Shown: positions 1-13,869, counted from the first letter of the stretch. The stretch: DNA of 64,000 bases from Lichenostomus cassidix (GCA_008360975.2 CM039184.1:32599797-32663796), one strand, 5' to 3'. The notes: generated by a model not told the origin, from the sequence alone. Numbers and translations are program-made.

Positions 1-1531
1 CACTTTTAAGTCAATGGAAATTTTCTTCACTTTGGTTAAAAAAAACCAAAACAAAACCAGAAACACAAAAAAGCCCTTCAAAATATATTCTGGATCTTCA
101 CGAAAAGAAAAAAATCTCAGTTGTATTAAGATATATTTTTAAAGGACCCAAAAAGTACTATACATTGAAGACATTTTTTTTCCTTAACCAAAAAGAAAGC
201 TCCTCAAAAAAAATCCCCACCACCACCAATGGAAAAAAACCCCAAACCAAACTCAAAACCCAACAAAAATCAAAACACCACAAAACCCAAAATCATTACA
301 GTTCGGGATGTGTAACTTCAGCTAAGTAGGTTTTGCATACTTAAAAATACCATTAGTGTATCACTACAATAAAACTGATGGTATTAAACACTGTTCTGAC
401 CTCTCTGAAGGCAAGGTCCCTTCTGAGTAGCAATTATGTTTTCCATAAGTGGAATCCTGAACAAACTGAAAACCAGGCCACTGTTTTTATCAGCTTCAGT
501 GAGTCAAGACTAATCTTTTCTGTCTTCACACAAATGAAATATCCAGTGGTGTGTACAAGTGCTAAACACAGGCTGGCTCTAAATGCTTCTGTCAGAGCTA
601 ATAGCTCTGTGAGATACTAGAAGTGGAAGAAACTTTGGGGAGCCACATGTGAAGAATGGTTGGTTGATAAGATTACCTTTCAGGGGCAGTAAAAGCAAAG
701 AAAGGATTTCCTGTTTGATAACAGAAGAGATAATCAAACTCTGTATAAACTGATAGTATGTCAGGAAAAAATTCAGGAGAGTACTCTTCTGTGTTTTTAA
801 CAGTATTTCTTAGATATTTCTACAACACTCTTGGAGAGGCACCTCATCCGAGTGTCCAAACAACTCACATTTTCATTTCTCTTGGGTTTGCCCAATCATA
901 AGAATTGGTCACCAGCTTTCCCGTGCAAACTGCAAAGACTGAGATATTCTCTAATTACAATTAAATACTTCAGACAATATTTTCTTATAGAATACCTAGG
1001 TATTTTATAGGAAAAATAAAGGAAGGGGCTTCTTTTTTTATGCATTTCTACCTACCATGTCAGTTAGTGGCCACTTCAGTACAGTCAATCCATTGATCCA
1101 AATGATACCAAAACAATGAGAAATTACATGACAGGAACATTAACTAATCCCTCTGAAATGCTGGGCTGAATAGCTGGCTTTCAATTCCTGACGTCATAAG
1201 AAATATGCCTATTAGCCTAAAATCATTATTTTTACAGTTCTACTTTCATCATGTCAGCTACAATGATAAATCCTAGGCAAGGATAAAGCAAGAGTATATT
1301 AAATGTATTTATGCTTAAATGAGCTGCAATCAGATAGAAAACAGCACTTGTGATAAAGGAAATCTATCACTGCTCACATACATCGATGAGCTGCAACTCT
1401 GCATTCAGGAGAAAGAGGTTTTTCAAGTCTCCCAGCTTGTTATACTGAAATTTTCCCAACAAATACTTATTTATTCCAAGATACCTTGATCCAGCAAAGT
1501 ATTCATTCACGAACATATTTGTAAGCATATG
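1..1531. other. Intergenic DNA, A/C-rich low complexity at the left edge
   Basis: I see no gene. Positions 38-80 and about 190-295 are A-rich tracts broken by C (AAAACC, CAAAA and CCACCACC types), as is common in bird intergenic DNA. The one short open frame (378-620) has no recognisable domain, and the surrounding frames are closed. The rest is AT-rich unique-looking sequence. Confidence 0.6.
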
Positions 1532-1793
1532 TGTGGCTAGCACAGGCTTTTCTTATGAGAATTTTTTTGTGTTTTGTAAATAAAGATAAAGTTTGGATGT
1601 CATTGGAACAGTGTCTCAGTATTTAGACGGTGCAGGCCTGGCCAATCAGGCCTGGGGGAAGGCTTCTGACCGACTAATCTGGGTAACTTTTGAATACTCT
1701 ATATATATGATGAAATCAAAACAATAAAGGTTATTCCTTCTTGCCACTGAGAACTGGTGCCTTCATTACTCTGCTAGCTGCTCAACAGCGACA
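1532..1793 (+). mobile_element. Solo LTR of an endogenous retrovirus, probably class II (ERVK-like)
   Basis: The element begins TGTGGCTAGC and ends CAGCGACA, so it has the TG...CA termini of an LTR. It is flanked by CATATG (1526-1531) on the left and CATATA (1794-1799) on the right, a 6-bp target-site duplication with one mismatch. Inside, in LTR order, are a CCAAT box (1642-1646), a TATATATA stretch (about 1700-1707) and AATAAA (1723-1728). No internal retroviral gene is attached, so it is a solo LTR. The class is inferred from the 6-bp duplication and short length; no library comparison was possible. Confidence 0.62.
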
Positions 1794-1799
1794 CATATA

Positions 1800-2386
1800 A
1801 GCATCCTTAGCAAAGCTGATGGATCTACTTACTGGCTTAAAGACACACCTCCATTCCAGCACACTGTTGGATCAGAGGCTATGAGCTGCAAAGAATGCTT
1901 ACTAGCTACAGTATTAATTGAGACACACAGGAATTGTAACCTCTCAGCACCTCTCCATATGTTATGACCTCATTTAGGGCTTCTGATCAGTTGCCAAACA
2001 TTTACTTAGCTGTTAGCACACTGTAAGTTAATGTGTAACAACTGCAACAAACCCTGAAAATAATGTATTTCAAGAAGACAGCTGTAAACACCTAAGATAG
2101 ATTTAAAATATTTACAAAAATTCAATATAAAAAATATAGTCACAGTTTCATAAATATGACATTACAAGTAATTTAAGCTCAATTTAGAGTTTAATAAACC
2201 TTGAATTTTTATTTGGATTCTTCCCAGGTCTCCTTATACAAGCCAAACAGGAAAAAATATATTTGCAGTATAAAGGTTACCTTAGCTTACCATTACCTGA
2301 GATTATTACTGATACACACTGAGAAAATGACACAGTATTTTCTGTATCTATAAAACTGTTAACCAAATCTGTTGCTGTAGAGATTC
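1800..2386. other. Intergenic, nothing recognised
   Basis: AT-rich sequence between two LTRs. I see no open reading frame of note, no RNA gene and no clear repeat. Confidence 0.5.
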
Positions 2387-2968
2387 AAATAAAAGTTTGG
2401 GCTGGGGTAGAGATAATTTTCTTCACAGCAGCTGGTATACGGCTGTGGTTTAGATTTGTGCTGAAAAGAGTGTTGATGATTCAGGGATGTTTTTGTTAAT
2501 CCTGACCAGGACTTGCAGAGATCCAAGACCCTTTCTGCCCTTCACCCTTCCCCACCAGCAAGGAGGCTGGGGGTGATCAAGGAGTTGAGTGGGGACAGAG
2601 TAGGGACAGCTGACCCCCACTAAACAGAGGGATATTCCAGACCATATGGCATCATGCTCAGCATATACAGCTAAGGGAAGAAGAAGGGCAGGAGGGACAT
2701 TTGGAGTGATGGTATTTGTATCCCCACATAACCATTATGTGTGACAGAACTCAGCTTTCCTGGGACTGAACATCTGCCTGTCCATGGTGAATCAATTCCT
2801 TGTTTTGCTTTTCTTGCTTGCCCAGCTTTTGCTTTACCTCAACCATCTTTATCTCAAACTATGAATTCTCTCACTTTCACTCTTCTGATCCTTTCCTCCA
2901 TCCCACCAGGGGAGTGTGAGTGAGCTCTGGTGTGGGGCTTAGTGGCCATCTGGGATTATACCATGATA
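2387..2968 (+). mobile_element. Diverged solo LTR, same family as the one at 48279-48847
   Basis: Over about 570 bp this segment aligns in order with the LTR at 48279-48847. Shared landmarks are the GGCTGGGGTAGAGATAATTTT start with TTCTTCACAG, the GATTTGTGCTGAA motif, GGGATATTCCA, CATCATGCTCA, GTGATGGTATTTGT with CATAACCATTATG, and a CTGGGATTATACCATGATA end. Both copies lie in the same orientation. This copy is older by eye: the first bases are degraded, there are many small indels, and I find no target-site duplication. The short frame at 2741-2923 is part of the LTR, not a gene. Ends are approximate to about 8 bp. Confidence 0.7.
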
Positions 2969-4899
2969 AAGGTAATACACATCAATCCTTTGAAAAACAG
3001 GACAAGGCATAGCGAGTTTGTTGGCGCTTTCCAAAGGTGACTGCAGTCAATTTCTGTTTGAATTCTGAAACAGTTTTTATATGTCTAGCACTGAATTGTA
3101 AGTATTCAGAACCATGAAACCCTGCTGTTGGCGTCAAGGAACATGAAGTATCATACAAGAGTAGATCGTGGTCTATTTATTTTGCTACATGCCAGTGATG
3201 GACAGCAGATGTAGCTGCTGACCTTCAAGTGAATGCACTTAAACTAATACCTTAATATAGATACTCCTCACATAATTTATTTATTTCTTTAAGTACATGG
3301 CATTTAATTTTGGGTTTTCAGGCTGAAATGAATACCAGTTGAACGATGGCCTTAAATCAGTTAGCTCAGGAAGGCTACCCCTGTCACCATGGCAGCATGG
3401 CCCTGTGAACAGTTGTAAACTCATCAGAGGACATGAGCAAACACTCAGGAGCATGGTTATTTCACTGTTATGCTGCTATGGTTACCTGAACTACCACGTC
3501 TAAACCTGCTATGGGTAAACCCCTGTAGTGATAAGAGTCTTGTGAAGAGGCTCATTCTATAAATCCATTCTTCATTGGGATTTCCAGTTGAAATGCCATC
3601 TGCAAGTTATCCAGGCTACAGCCCACAGAACATTTTCTGTCTGCCAGAACATGCTGTGGAACTTGTAGCCTGTTCTCAGCTGCTCCCAATCTTCAGGCCA
3701 CAGTACCCTTTCCATTCCTCGTGAAAACTGTACAACCACCATGCCACAGACAGAAAACCAAAGGGCCTCTCAGGAAAGACAGAAGAAGCAAAACACTGCT
3801 GGCACAAAACCAATTCATTCAGCTGGTATTCTCCATCCTGACCCTTCCAAGAGTGAAGACAACTAGCAAAAGGCTGCATGAGATGCCTGGATAGTGGTAG
3901 CATGCATCTGTGGCCACTTTAGCTCAAAGCCACTAGGGAGACAAGAGACATTGCCTGTGTCATGGGCAGTGCAGCACTCACAGAGAAAGCCCAGTGCCCC
4001 CCAGACTCCACCCATGAAGATGCAGATGGGCAGGCCTGAATCCCTGCAGAAGGCCCAAACACAGGATAGTGGAGTGCCAAGATCTCCCCACAGTTTTAAC
4101 ATTGGGCCTCACCAACATCTACTGTAGATAAGTGCTTCTGTACGCAGAACATGAGATAAATGTGCAAACACTTCAGGTTTCTTTCTTTCACTGCAAAAGC
4201 TGTAAAAGGGAAACAAAAATACTGGATGCAATTGCAGCCACCTTGAAGTCAAGCCCAAATTTTGGTAAAGCAGCTTTGCAAAGATGACACTGTGTGATTC
4301 CATATTCAGTGGTCCTTTGCTGCAGTGCCCATGTAGCTGTGGGACAACATAAGGGTGGCAAGAAGGAAAATTTACTAAGCCCCTGTGAGGTATCTGGAGA
4401 CACAGAGCACTGGAATCACAAAGCTACCAATAGCTGCCTCTGCCACTGCACTGCTCACTCAAACTCCTTGACAGGAACAAGCCTAGGCTCTATCTACCCA
4501 TCAATACCTGTCTGTTATCATGACAGATCCCTGGAGGCTTTTAAACACTGCTAAACCTAAAATTAGGTATCACAAGGGCTAAAGCAGCCCCACACAGCTC
4601 TGAGAGCCAGGACACTGCACAGCTACCTCATGCTACTGTGCTGGGAAGGACTGTGGTCTGGCCAAAGGAAGCTTTCTGATCTCCATATTTTGTGAGAATG
4701 AAAAACTGTGATTTCCTACCTATCAGCATCACAATATATACTTGAACCAAGACATTCATGCCATGATTTTTTCATCCTGCACATATCACGCTGGAAAACC
4801 ATTAAGGCAATTTATTCAGCTACAATGGTACAAATCACTTTGCCTCCAACTGTATCCTGTAAGCCCAGTGCTAGTAATCTACTACTCACCTTACTGGCT
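2969..4899. other. Intergenic, moderately GC-rich, no gene recognised
   Basis: Several overlapping short frames occur on both strands between 3676 and 4560. None carries a recognisable domain or splice-flanked conserved block, and both strands look equally open, as expected of unconstrained mid-GC sequence. Confidence 0.5.
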
Positions 4900-5036
4900 C
4901 ATTAAAAACAAACCAAACAAACAAACCAAACAAACAAAACACACCAAAAACTCAAACAAACAAAAAAACACAAATAAAAACCAACAAACAAAAACCCAAA
5001 AACCCCATCAAAACAAACAAACAAACAGAAAAAATC
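4900..5036. repeat. A-rich (CAAA)n-type low-complexity repeat
   Basis: Degenerate CAAA/CCAAA tandem sequence without T over long runs, e.g. AAACAAACAAACC units. It inflates an apparent 104-codon frame here (rich in Asn, Lys, Gln and Thr) that should not be read as a protein. Confidence 0.85.
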
Positions 5037-5690
5037 CAAGAGAAGCTAAAAAGTAGCTGTGGTAAGCATACATATACACAAAACCATCCAAATATGAAGG
5101 CCAGTTTTCAAAGGCACACCAAAAGTCAACCTCCAGTGGGACATGCTTCTGTGATTACTTTCAATTTCAACTTATTTTCAACACAGAGCTCTCCTTGAAA
5201 ATATTTATACAATGCACAGCTGTTTTCATGAGTACTAGAAACAGCATATCAGGCAAGTTTATTTTTTGGGAGAAAACATTATGTGTATAAAAGCGGAAAA
5301 CAAATGAGATTATCATCTTTAACAATCCAGCACAACTTAGCAACACAACTTGAACTTAAGCTATGCAATATCAGTCCACAAAGCTAAAATTAATTGAACA
5401 TTAATTAAAGTTACATAGCTAAGAAATTGGAGGAAATTGCTAGTTACTCCTTGATGTTCTACACCTATTTGTAGTATCAGCTTGAAGAACAAAAGCCTAA
5501 GTTTGTTGATCAACAAATTTTCTAGGATACATTCATCCCGCTGTACTCTTATATCTCATTATATCCAATCTGAAATCTAATGCAAATGGTCCTAGCTGTC
5601 TATGACCCAAATATGGAATGGGCATGTTAGCAGCACTGGTCCAAAAATTGCAAGAACTCACTTGTCTCCATTTTGAAAAGGTTTTCTCTT

Positions 5691-5717
5691 GATTTGATTT
5701 GATTTGATTTGATTTGA
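5691..5717 (+). repeat. (GATTT)5 pentanucleotide microsatellite
   Basis: Five perfect GATTT units (5691-5715) followed by a partial unit. Likely length-polymorphic. Confidence 0.95.
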
Positions 5718-8700
5718 TGTATGAAAGCTCATTGAGTGTGTAAATTTTTGCAATATGAGGTTATAATTTTGGAATAAATTCCATTACACTATAATTGAGC
5801 ATAAATGCACACCAAACTTTCACATTAATAAAAAACAAGTTTGAACCGAACAGAAAATAGGATTTATTACCCTGTAAGTAAACATGCTTCCAGGATAAAG
5901 AAATATGGCAGTTTACGATTGGGATACACAACCACACAGAAGCAATTCTTACTTAACAGAAGAACTCTTCAAAATGCATCAAATTTTGCAGCTCTGATAT
6001 ATTAGGATTTTCACTTTTACATCTAGAATAACATTATCTTTGTGTTTTTAACAAAGTCAAATGCTGCAATGAGATATAAGTTGAATGAAGACAGGAAAAT
6101 GTATTTTGTAAATGTCCTAGGTTGCAATATTGATGTAGTTAAGTATTCTATTACCACCAGCTGTGGGCCATTAGCTGCTATCACCCACTCCGGATGACAG
6201 GCAATGGGCCATCCGTAAAATAGCACATTTCAAAAGCAAAGTTCATCAGCATCTCTGGTAACAGACATTTATTACTATTTTGTAGAAATTTGCAAGCTGA
6301 AAATATTTACTAGCCTCAAAAGCAAATAAAACCACTGCCAATTTCAACTGAGGGTTTCTTAAGCAGTGATGCAACACATCTCATGAACTGCACTTCCTGA
6401 CAACAGCTAAGTTATGCACATAACCTAAGGTAACCTCTCTCTCTTCCATGAAGCATGTATTTTGTCTGAGGGTTGATGGTTTGGGCTGCTGTTTTGGTTC
6501 CTGGATTCAGCTACTTTTGAGGGAGTATGATATCCATTACAAAACTTTGAGGAGTTTGGAGTCTCAAGATCTTCTTCGAGGGTTTAACAAAATAATTCTT
6601 GTGGTAAATACTGAGATCAACAAAATTCACTTTGAGCTTTGCTTTGTGCCTTTTATTCATGATAGACATGATTATTATTTAATATATATGTATATTGCAG
6701 AAGCAAGACAAATGCTTAGCTTCTTCAGCTTCTACAGTATATTCTTTCTCTGTATCCTGTACATACTATGAGGCTTTGCAAATATTTCCACTGCATCATC
6801 CCTGATAATTTGATCATTGGTCTTTCCATTGATAGAGAAAGAAAAAAAAAAAAAAAAGACAGGAACTTTTTTGCTACAGCTTTAAGTGTTGTACAGCCAG
6901 TAATCACCTTATTGGATTAGAAGGGGGTGACAGATTACAGGGTTCTGTCTTGTAGTAGCCTTTTTTCCTCAAAATTTCCCACCTTTCCTATCAGTACAGC
7001 TGCACCAGAGGGAGAAATGGTAAGATCATTAGTGTATGAGGTCCACAGCAAGCCCTGATCACAGGAGTCACCCAGCAAGTGCAGCAGTTAAAACACTGAG
7101 AGCTTCTCCAAGGCAATCTCTTCAGTGGGGCAGACTTTGTTACCACAACATGTTCCTCAGTTATCCAGTGTATGTAATTAAAAAAAGGTGCTGGCATAGA
7201 AAGTTCTCACAAGCCTACAATGTAAAGCTTATACCTTGAAAAATCTGTTATTAGTTAGAAGCATACAACATCTAGAACAGCTAGGAAAAAGGCTAGTTAT
7301 CACGTAGATGCTGTTATCCTAACTAAGAGTAAACACCACAAAACTTTCCAAATAAACAAAACTATATATAATGCAACCAGAAAACACCAGCCGTTCCCAC
7401 ACAGCAGTCAGGGGAGAAAAAACATAGGAATTAAATGAGAAATCCACCACTTCCCTAAATATAAGCTTGACTTTCTTGCCTCCATTCCTTTTCTTGTGTT
7501 GATACATTTTATTTGAACGTAAGCTTGCAATTCCTTCTTTTCAGCTTGTCTGATGTCAGAACAGCAGAGAAATCATAGATACCTTCTCTGCTTTGTACTT
7601 CTCACCAGCTGTGCTGGCCATAGCAAGGCTGACCTTCCTGATCACAGCAGATAAAGAAATAATTCAGATAGGAAACACTGAAAAGGTAGTATCACAGCCC
7701 AGAAGTTGATGAAGAGCAAGGCAGCACTGCAATCTTCCTGCCAGAAGGCAAAGTTCAAAGAACTGTACAAAACAGGTCCAAAACCTCTACAGAAAACCCT
7801 TACATAAAGCACACATTTCACCTTGTTGCAAGATGGTGACCAGGCTTGCAGAGGGTTAATATTAATGGTGACAACTATTTGGAATACTAAAACATTACAT
7901 CACACTAGATTCCCTGATGGGAACTTGTACTCTTGCTACAGAGCTGCTTCATGCGACACCATATCCCTAATGGTAACATGCAAGCAACATAGAAAAAAGG
8001 ATCTACTGAAGCTGCAAACCAAATTTACTACCTGAAGTCAAAAGTATAAATATGCAAAGAGCTGGAGGTTAATTTGAAATTCTCTTTCAAGTAATCACTC
8101 AGCCAATCTCTACAGAAATCTGCCAAGCCTGTCCTAACGCCTCCTGCATTAAAATTTTACTGTGGCTAGTGGCTGCCCAAATCCAAAACAGAAGATTGGT
8201 TATGTAGAAAATTATCTCCAGGAAGTTAACTCTTTCTGTCTGAAAAGCTTACAGAAATTTGTACAACTAAATGGATAGATTTAGGTAAGACCAATAATTT
8301 TCCAACTGCATGTGAAGCTCTAAAACTTGGAGATTAGGACAAAAATACATCTGTATTTCTTTCCTGAGATTTCCTCAGTAAATATAAACAGTAGCTTCAA
8401 TATTAAATACTGCAGTAAGCACCTCTCTTTCCTAAATATGTATGTTAAAGCTGCAGCAGAAAGGTACAAATATGTTTGCCTTATTTACGTTATAACATAT
8501 GACAGTTTTCTTTATAACATGAAAAAGATACTTTTAAAAATACTTTCCCTGCAGAAACCTGGGGCATAAAGGTTCTGGATATGTAAGGGGCTTACATATT
8601 TGAAAGTTAACCGGCAAATAAAAATTAATTACAGAAACTTGTGCTATGCAAGAATTGTTTTTCTTGAACATCATTTATTCAAGACAAGGTAAATGACTCT

Positions 8701-11700
8701 TTAAATTAAAAAAGCTCTGAAATTATGACCAGTGCCAGAGAAGAATCTGACCCCAAATGGGTTATCTGAAATGGAACATGCAGTCGCACTGGTGGGGATC
8801 ACAGGCACTGCTGCTCCAGAGTTGACCTCTTTGTTTTCCTACTAAAAAGAAATATGTGTATGTATTTCCTAGATTAATCTTAGAATCCAATTTTACTTCT
8901 AAGGGATAGAACAGAACAGAAACTTAAGTGCACCTTCAAGCCCATGTAAACGTATTTTCCTTCAGTAAAAAGGAAAATTCATCATACAGTTGCATATGTA
9001 ACTGATGAAATTGTCTTTGGTCTAGGAGAGAATTCATAATTTACAGATATTCAAGTGCAGGGCTAGTATTTCATTGTATTACATAAAATCAACTCTACAG
9101 ATTGTAGGGTCACAGAAGTAAGGCAGACTAAATCTATCAGAGGGTGTTTAACCTTTCCATTATTATTTTAACAATTATAATTATGATTTGTACTGCAGTA
9201 AGAGGCTGGAAATGATGGCATGAACACAGAATACTTTCCTACCAGCTTAAAATAAAAGAAAATGTATTTTCTAGGTTGTGCATCTCAGCAACACACATAG
9301 AAGACATTTTAAAAAAAATTGTACAAGGTTTAGGCTAGTCTGAGCCATCCCCATTTCCTTTCCTTGAGCACATCTGTCTCCAGTGTCAGGTTACCAGTGC
9401 GCATTCCTTCTGCTTGCTGACTGCCATCTGCTTCCGGAGCACAGTCTCCCCCAGGCAGGAAAGGCAGCTGAGCACTAATAGGCAGGGAGGTGGACAATTT
9501 TTTCCTCCAGAAAATGCATAGAATGGCAAACAGGAGGGATAAAGTTTAGTTTCTGGGTAGGTTTTCATTTCCAAGCACAGATAAAAATCAGGACAGAGAG
9601 TGCATTATTTTCTCCTGAAATCATAATTTTCGAGCTAATGAGTTTTGTCTAGAAAAAGCAGTCTTCATGATTATAGTCAATGAAGAAGGCAAACATTATA
9701 TTTGGCATCTGGTGCTGTACCGTGGGCTGAAGGAAAAACTTCTTTTATATTCGTGGCAGACACATAGTCCCTATAAAACCATGAGATAATAATCCCAGTG
9801 AAATTTGTGGTGAAAAAAAGAAATCACAGACACCTAAAAAACATTTCAAAATTTATCCCTTTGAGCATTTCTTGGCCAAATTCTTCCTTTCGAGTGGCAA
9901 GTCACATGATCTTTTTTGCTTTTTTTTTTTCATTTCATTTGTTGCACAGTCCACCTACCATCTTGCAATGTAATAGAAATTAACAAGGAAAAGCTGAGAA
10001 CTTTCCCTAATGACATTTGCAATTGGACTCAAAGATGTGCTTCACCAAATTCTTTTGACATAAATGTTTTTATCCCAGATTTTGTTTGGTTAGTGCAATA
10101 ATTCCTCTGGATCAGCAGGATTGATTAATCTGGGGAAAACAAAGTTAGAAAATCTGATTAGAAACTCTGATATTGTATCTTACCTGACAATTTCAAGCCA
10201 AAATAAACAAGAATTTTCACTTATTATCAGTTACTATCACTGCTGAACATTCAGCATGTCTTCTTATGGAACAGCAGAGATCCACTATGATCCATGTATT
10301 TTTAGAGGCTTCTAAGAGGGGAAGAGCTATTATTCCAAGGGGGTATCTGAGATACTGGGATTGAAACCAGCATTGCCATATACAACAATTAATTCCTGTA
10401 CTTTAGAAGCTTCACTTAACATTTTATACTGATAGCATTTGAAAGCTGTTTTCAAATAGTAACGATAAACACTAGAGTTTATAGTTATATACTGGCCTTC
10501 AAACCAAAGGTATAATTCCGTTTCTGACTAGCAGCCCAATAGGGGATGCTAACTTATCTTTTACTCCATACTAGGAAGTGCCCTATTATCTTTTTCTCCT
10601 GTTCTTATCATCCAACTCTGCCTATTCTATTCCTTAATACTATGAATTTTACTGCTTCCTCACATTATTTCCTCTTTTGTTCTTCCAGTGACTTGCTCTT
10701 TCATTTATCAAGGTAATTTTTATTTTTCCATATGTGCCAGAATAATTTGATATTCCCTCAGTCACTTTTCCCTTATTTCTTCCAATTATATTATTAGAAA
10801 TGGCACAGTGATTTTGAATTATTTTTTCCCCAAATAAGAAGACTGTAGCAGTCACTCTGCTGAAAATGTCACACAGAACAGTTTATAACCAGTGAAGTGA
10901 TACAGTACTTACTGAAATGTGTTAAGCAAAAGAAAATGTCATGTGTTACTTACAGTTAACATTCAGTATTCAGGAAAGGCAGTCCTCAATATTCCTTTTC
11001 AAAACTCTCAAAATTATTTCTCCAATATGTTAACTACTGTTTTCACTTTCTGGACATAAACTGATAATTCGACTATTTGATCCTATCAAGGACGAAGTAG
11101 GGAAGAGAGTGTCTGTTGGAGAAGTAGCAATGATATAGGTAATAAATGCTGAAATAATCACTCCTGTATTATGTTCCTTTCAGATTAGAAGAGAAGGAAA
11201 CTTTTGATTCAAAGAACCAATTCTTCTAGCTCATGAAGCATTATCTACAGAACTCCAGCTTTCCTATGCACTTTACATTCCCTTTCCTCTTAAGCCAACA
11301 CAAAACCCAGCAGCAAACACTGCAAAAAATGCAGAACTACTACATCACCACATTCTACCTAGCTGTTATTTGCCTAATTTCAAGCAGCACTGTGCCACAT
11401 GAAAGTAAGTACCTGAAGGAAAGCTGCTTGCAAAAGAACTACAAATTCTAGAGTGGGGCTGCATTGCATTTTAGAAATTTCTTCAGTGGAGAAGCATAGA
11501 ATTATTACTGTATCTTACAGGAAAATTACAATAACTCTGTCATGCTCATGTTATAGTGACCTGGATTTTATTAGACAAACAAACCTTTGTAAGCTTTTGC
11601 ACAAGAATTAACAGGGGAAGTAACAGCTCATAGTAAACAAAACTAAAAAAAAACCAAAAGAGAGAGATAAATATTGCTCTTAATTATTGCATCTTATTCA

Positions 11701-13063
11701 ATTCCCTTAAATTTAATGTCTCCTCAGAATGTCTGTAAACTTCACATTCAGGTGCAGAAGAGGCCTAGATAGCCCGAGGGACTGGCAATAGTCTATGCAT
11801 TCTTTCTGCCTTTTAGCTTTTTGCAGAGTCCCTATCACTTTGAAGTCTATACTACTTTCCACCTTAAGGTTATGAGCCTGAACCTTAGCTGCTGAATGAA
11901 AGTGATCATCATTTGCAGGGCTGTATGAATGAGGTGTCCAGTGTGTTCTCATTCATGGTGAGCAGGAGAACACATTCCTAAATATGTCCTAGTGGAGCCA
12001 GAACAGCATCTAGGATATTGAGGATGTGACCCTGGTTCTGTTACATGCTCTGTGAGTGATCTGGCCACAGCACTCCTCTCCTGCTTCACCACATTTATAT
12101 TTGAAATTACATCCTCCTTAAGAAAATTCTGTCACTGGCACCATGGAACCCTGATTTCAGCTGAGCTGGCAGCAATAATATTAAACAAAAGTTCAGTTTA
12201 AAGGCCAGAAATCACAAACAGAAAACTTAATGACAACGAAGCTGTGAAAAAGAACACTCGGAAGCATCTCCTGGTTATGACAGACCAATCTGATCAACCA
12301 GCAGAGGATTTCTTTTGTTACTGTTTTGTCTAAAACACCTTCCTCAGCAGTCTTTGTATCATTTTAAAACAACATTTAGTAACCATTCCCTCCATATATT
12401 CAAGCTTCAATTTGTCTTTTAATTTATATGGGCATACTCTACCAACACAAATTAAGTAACCCAGTAATGATGTATGACTCTATGAGGAGGGACTAGGGTG
12501 CACTATTGAGTTAAATAGGTTTTTAAAGAAAATAGGAAAGTCCTCAATAAGGGAACACAATACATGGGCAAATGAACAAAACAAAAAACCTCAAAACAAC
12601 AGAAGCAACAACAAACCAACCAAAAAAACCCAGCAAACCAACAACTATATATTCCACTCTTTTAGCAAATAGTGAAATAAAAACGTCATCCAATTTTCAA
12701 TAATAGTTGCCTAGTAATAATAGTAGCATTTAACCTATATAGAAAGGCACTCTTTCCCACATGTTTTATAACAGAAACTTCTCCCAAAAAGGAACAAATT
12801 TTATTTTTTTTTTTCCAAATAACTAGGTACTATTGCATCACAAGAAACCAGCAGGTTGGAAAAAAGACAAGGACCAGTCGAATCTCAACTGATGCCAGTA
12901 ATTCACTGGATTTCAAAGCCATCAGTGCTGCTCCCACACCCCTAAGGTTTTGCCTTCCTTCTCTTCAGGCTTGGGTAACTGCACCAGCTGTTTTCAGCGT
13001 AGCTTGTTAAAGTGACCTCTCATCATAATCAAGGATAAACATAATGCAATGTACAGGTGGGTT
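5718..13063. other. Intergenic DNA upstream of APELA, no gene recognised
   Basis: About 7 kb of AT-rich sequence. It contains a 16-base A run (6842-6857) and another A/C-rich low-complexity patch (about 12575-12640). All open frames are under 110 codons, overlap one another on opposite strands, and show no family motif. In mammals the far side of APELA is a large gene-poor interval; the content here is consistent with that. Confidence 0.55.
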
Positions 13064-13071
13064 ATGCAAAT
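13064..13071 (+). promoter_or_regulatory. Octamer motif ATGCAAAT upstream of APELA
   Basis: A perfect POU-factor octamer about 800 bp upstream of the APELA start codon. A second, one-base-variant octamer (ATGCAAAG, 13414-13421) and a SOX-type CATTGTT (13513-13519) lie closer. Octamers are frequent by chance in AT-rich DNA, so function is inferred only from APELA being expressed in pluripotent cells. Confidence 0.3.
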
Positions 13072-13869
13072 GGATGTCCCATCCAAAACTGCTGCCCTCA
13101 AACTGGCACTGCTGGAACAGATATATCTATTTCACTCTGCGCCGTAAAAAAGCTCACAAATTAATTCCTGAATATTCTGACCCTTTAAAAACAGTGGACG
13201 GTACAAAAGACACCCATTAGCCTTAACTACTGCCAGTTTCACTTTGAATAGCCACAGCTTCGCAGCTAGTTCAGAGAAGAGAGAAAGCATTTGAGCTGGG
13301 ACAAGGGCCATGCTTGGGGGGCTTCCCTGCCCCCGCTTTCGGGAGGGAACAAAGGTCGGGGGGGCACTTCCTGCCCCTGCCATTGGTGTCTGCATGTGGG
13401 ACCAATATGGGCAATGCAAAGTTTAAACAGTTGCAAATGGGGGAGGGAACATCGGGGCTTGTTTTACATATGTTTTTTTCCCGGCCGGGTTGAATTTAAA
13501 GTGAAGTGGCCGCATTGTTCGAGAGGCTCCTTGCCCCTGCGCATTGACAGGAGCTGCTGTTTACACGGGCTTTTCATTCCTGCGCTGTTTGCTTATGGAA
13601 AATAAGGGGGAGTGACAGAAATAGAGAGACAGAAAGGGAGAAGGGGAGAGAGGGAAGCCCAGCCCGCAGAGCAGCCCAGGAACCTTGGCCCTGCCTGATC
13701 ATTAACCCCGCCGGTGGAGGCGGCTGGCTCAGGCTCCCCTCTTGGCCCTGGCATGTGAGCGGCCAGGGGCTGCGGGCGCTGCCGGCCCTCACTGCCCCCC
13801 GGGCGTGCATTTCCTCGCCCAAACACATCGACACACAGCCCGGAGCGCGCCTCCGCCTTCGCCGCAGAC

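Noticed and set aside
2741..2923. 60-codon frame in the left LTR
   Set aside because: Lies within a diverged LTR; LTRs of this family do not encode it.
4742..5056. 104-codon frame rich in Asn, Lys, Gln and Thr
   Set aside because: Produced by the (CAAA)-type low-complexity repeat.
6115..6240. Possible fragment of another avian LTR (CTGTGGGCCATTAGCTGC region)
   Set aside because: Vaguely familiar wording only; no boundaries, target duplication or second copy in this window to support it.
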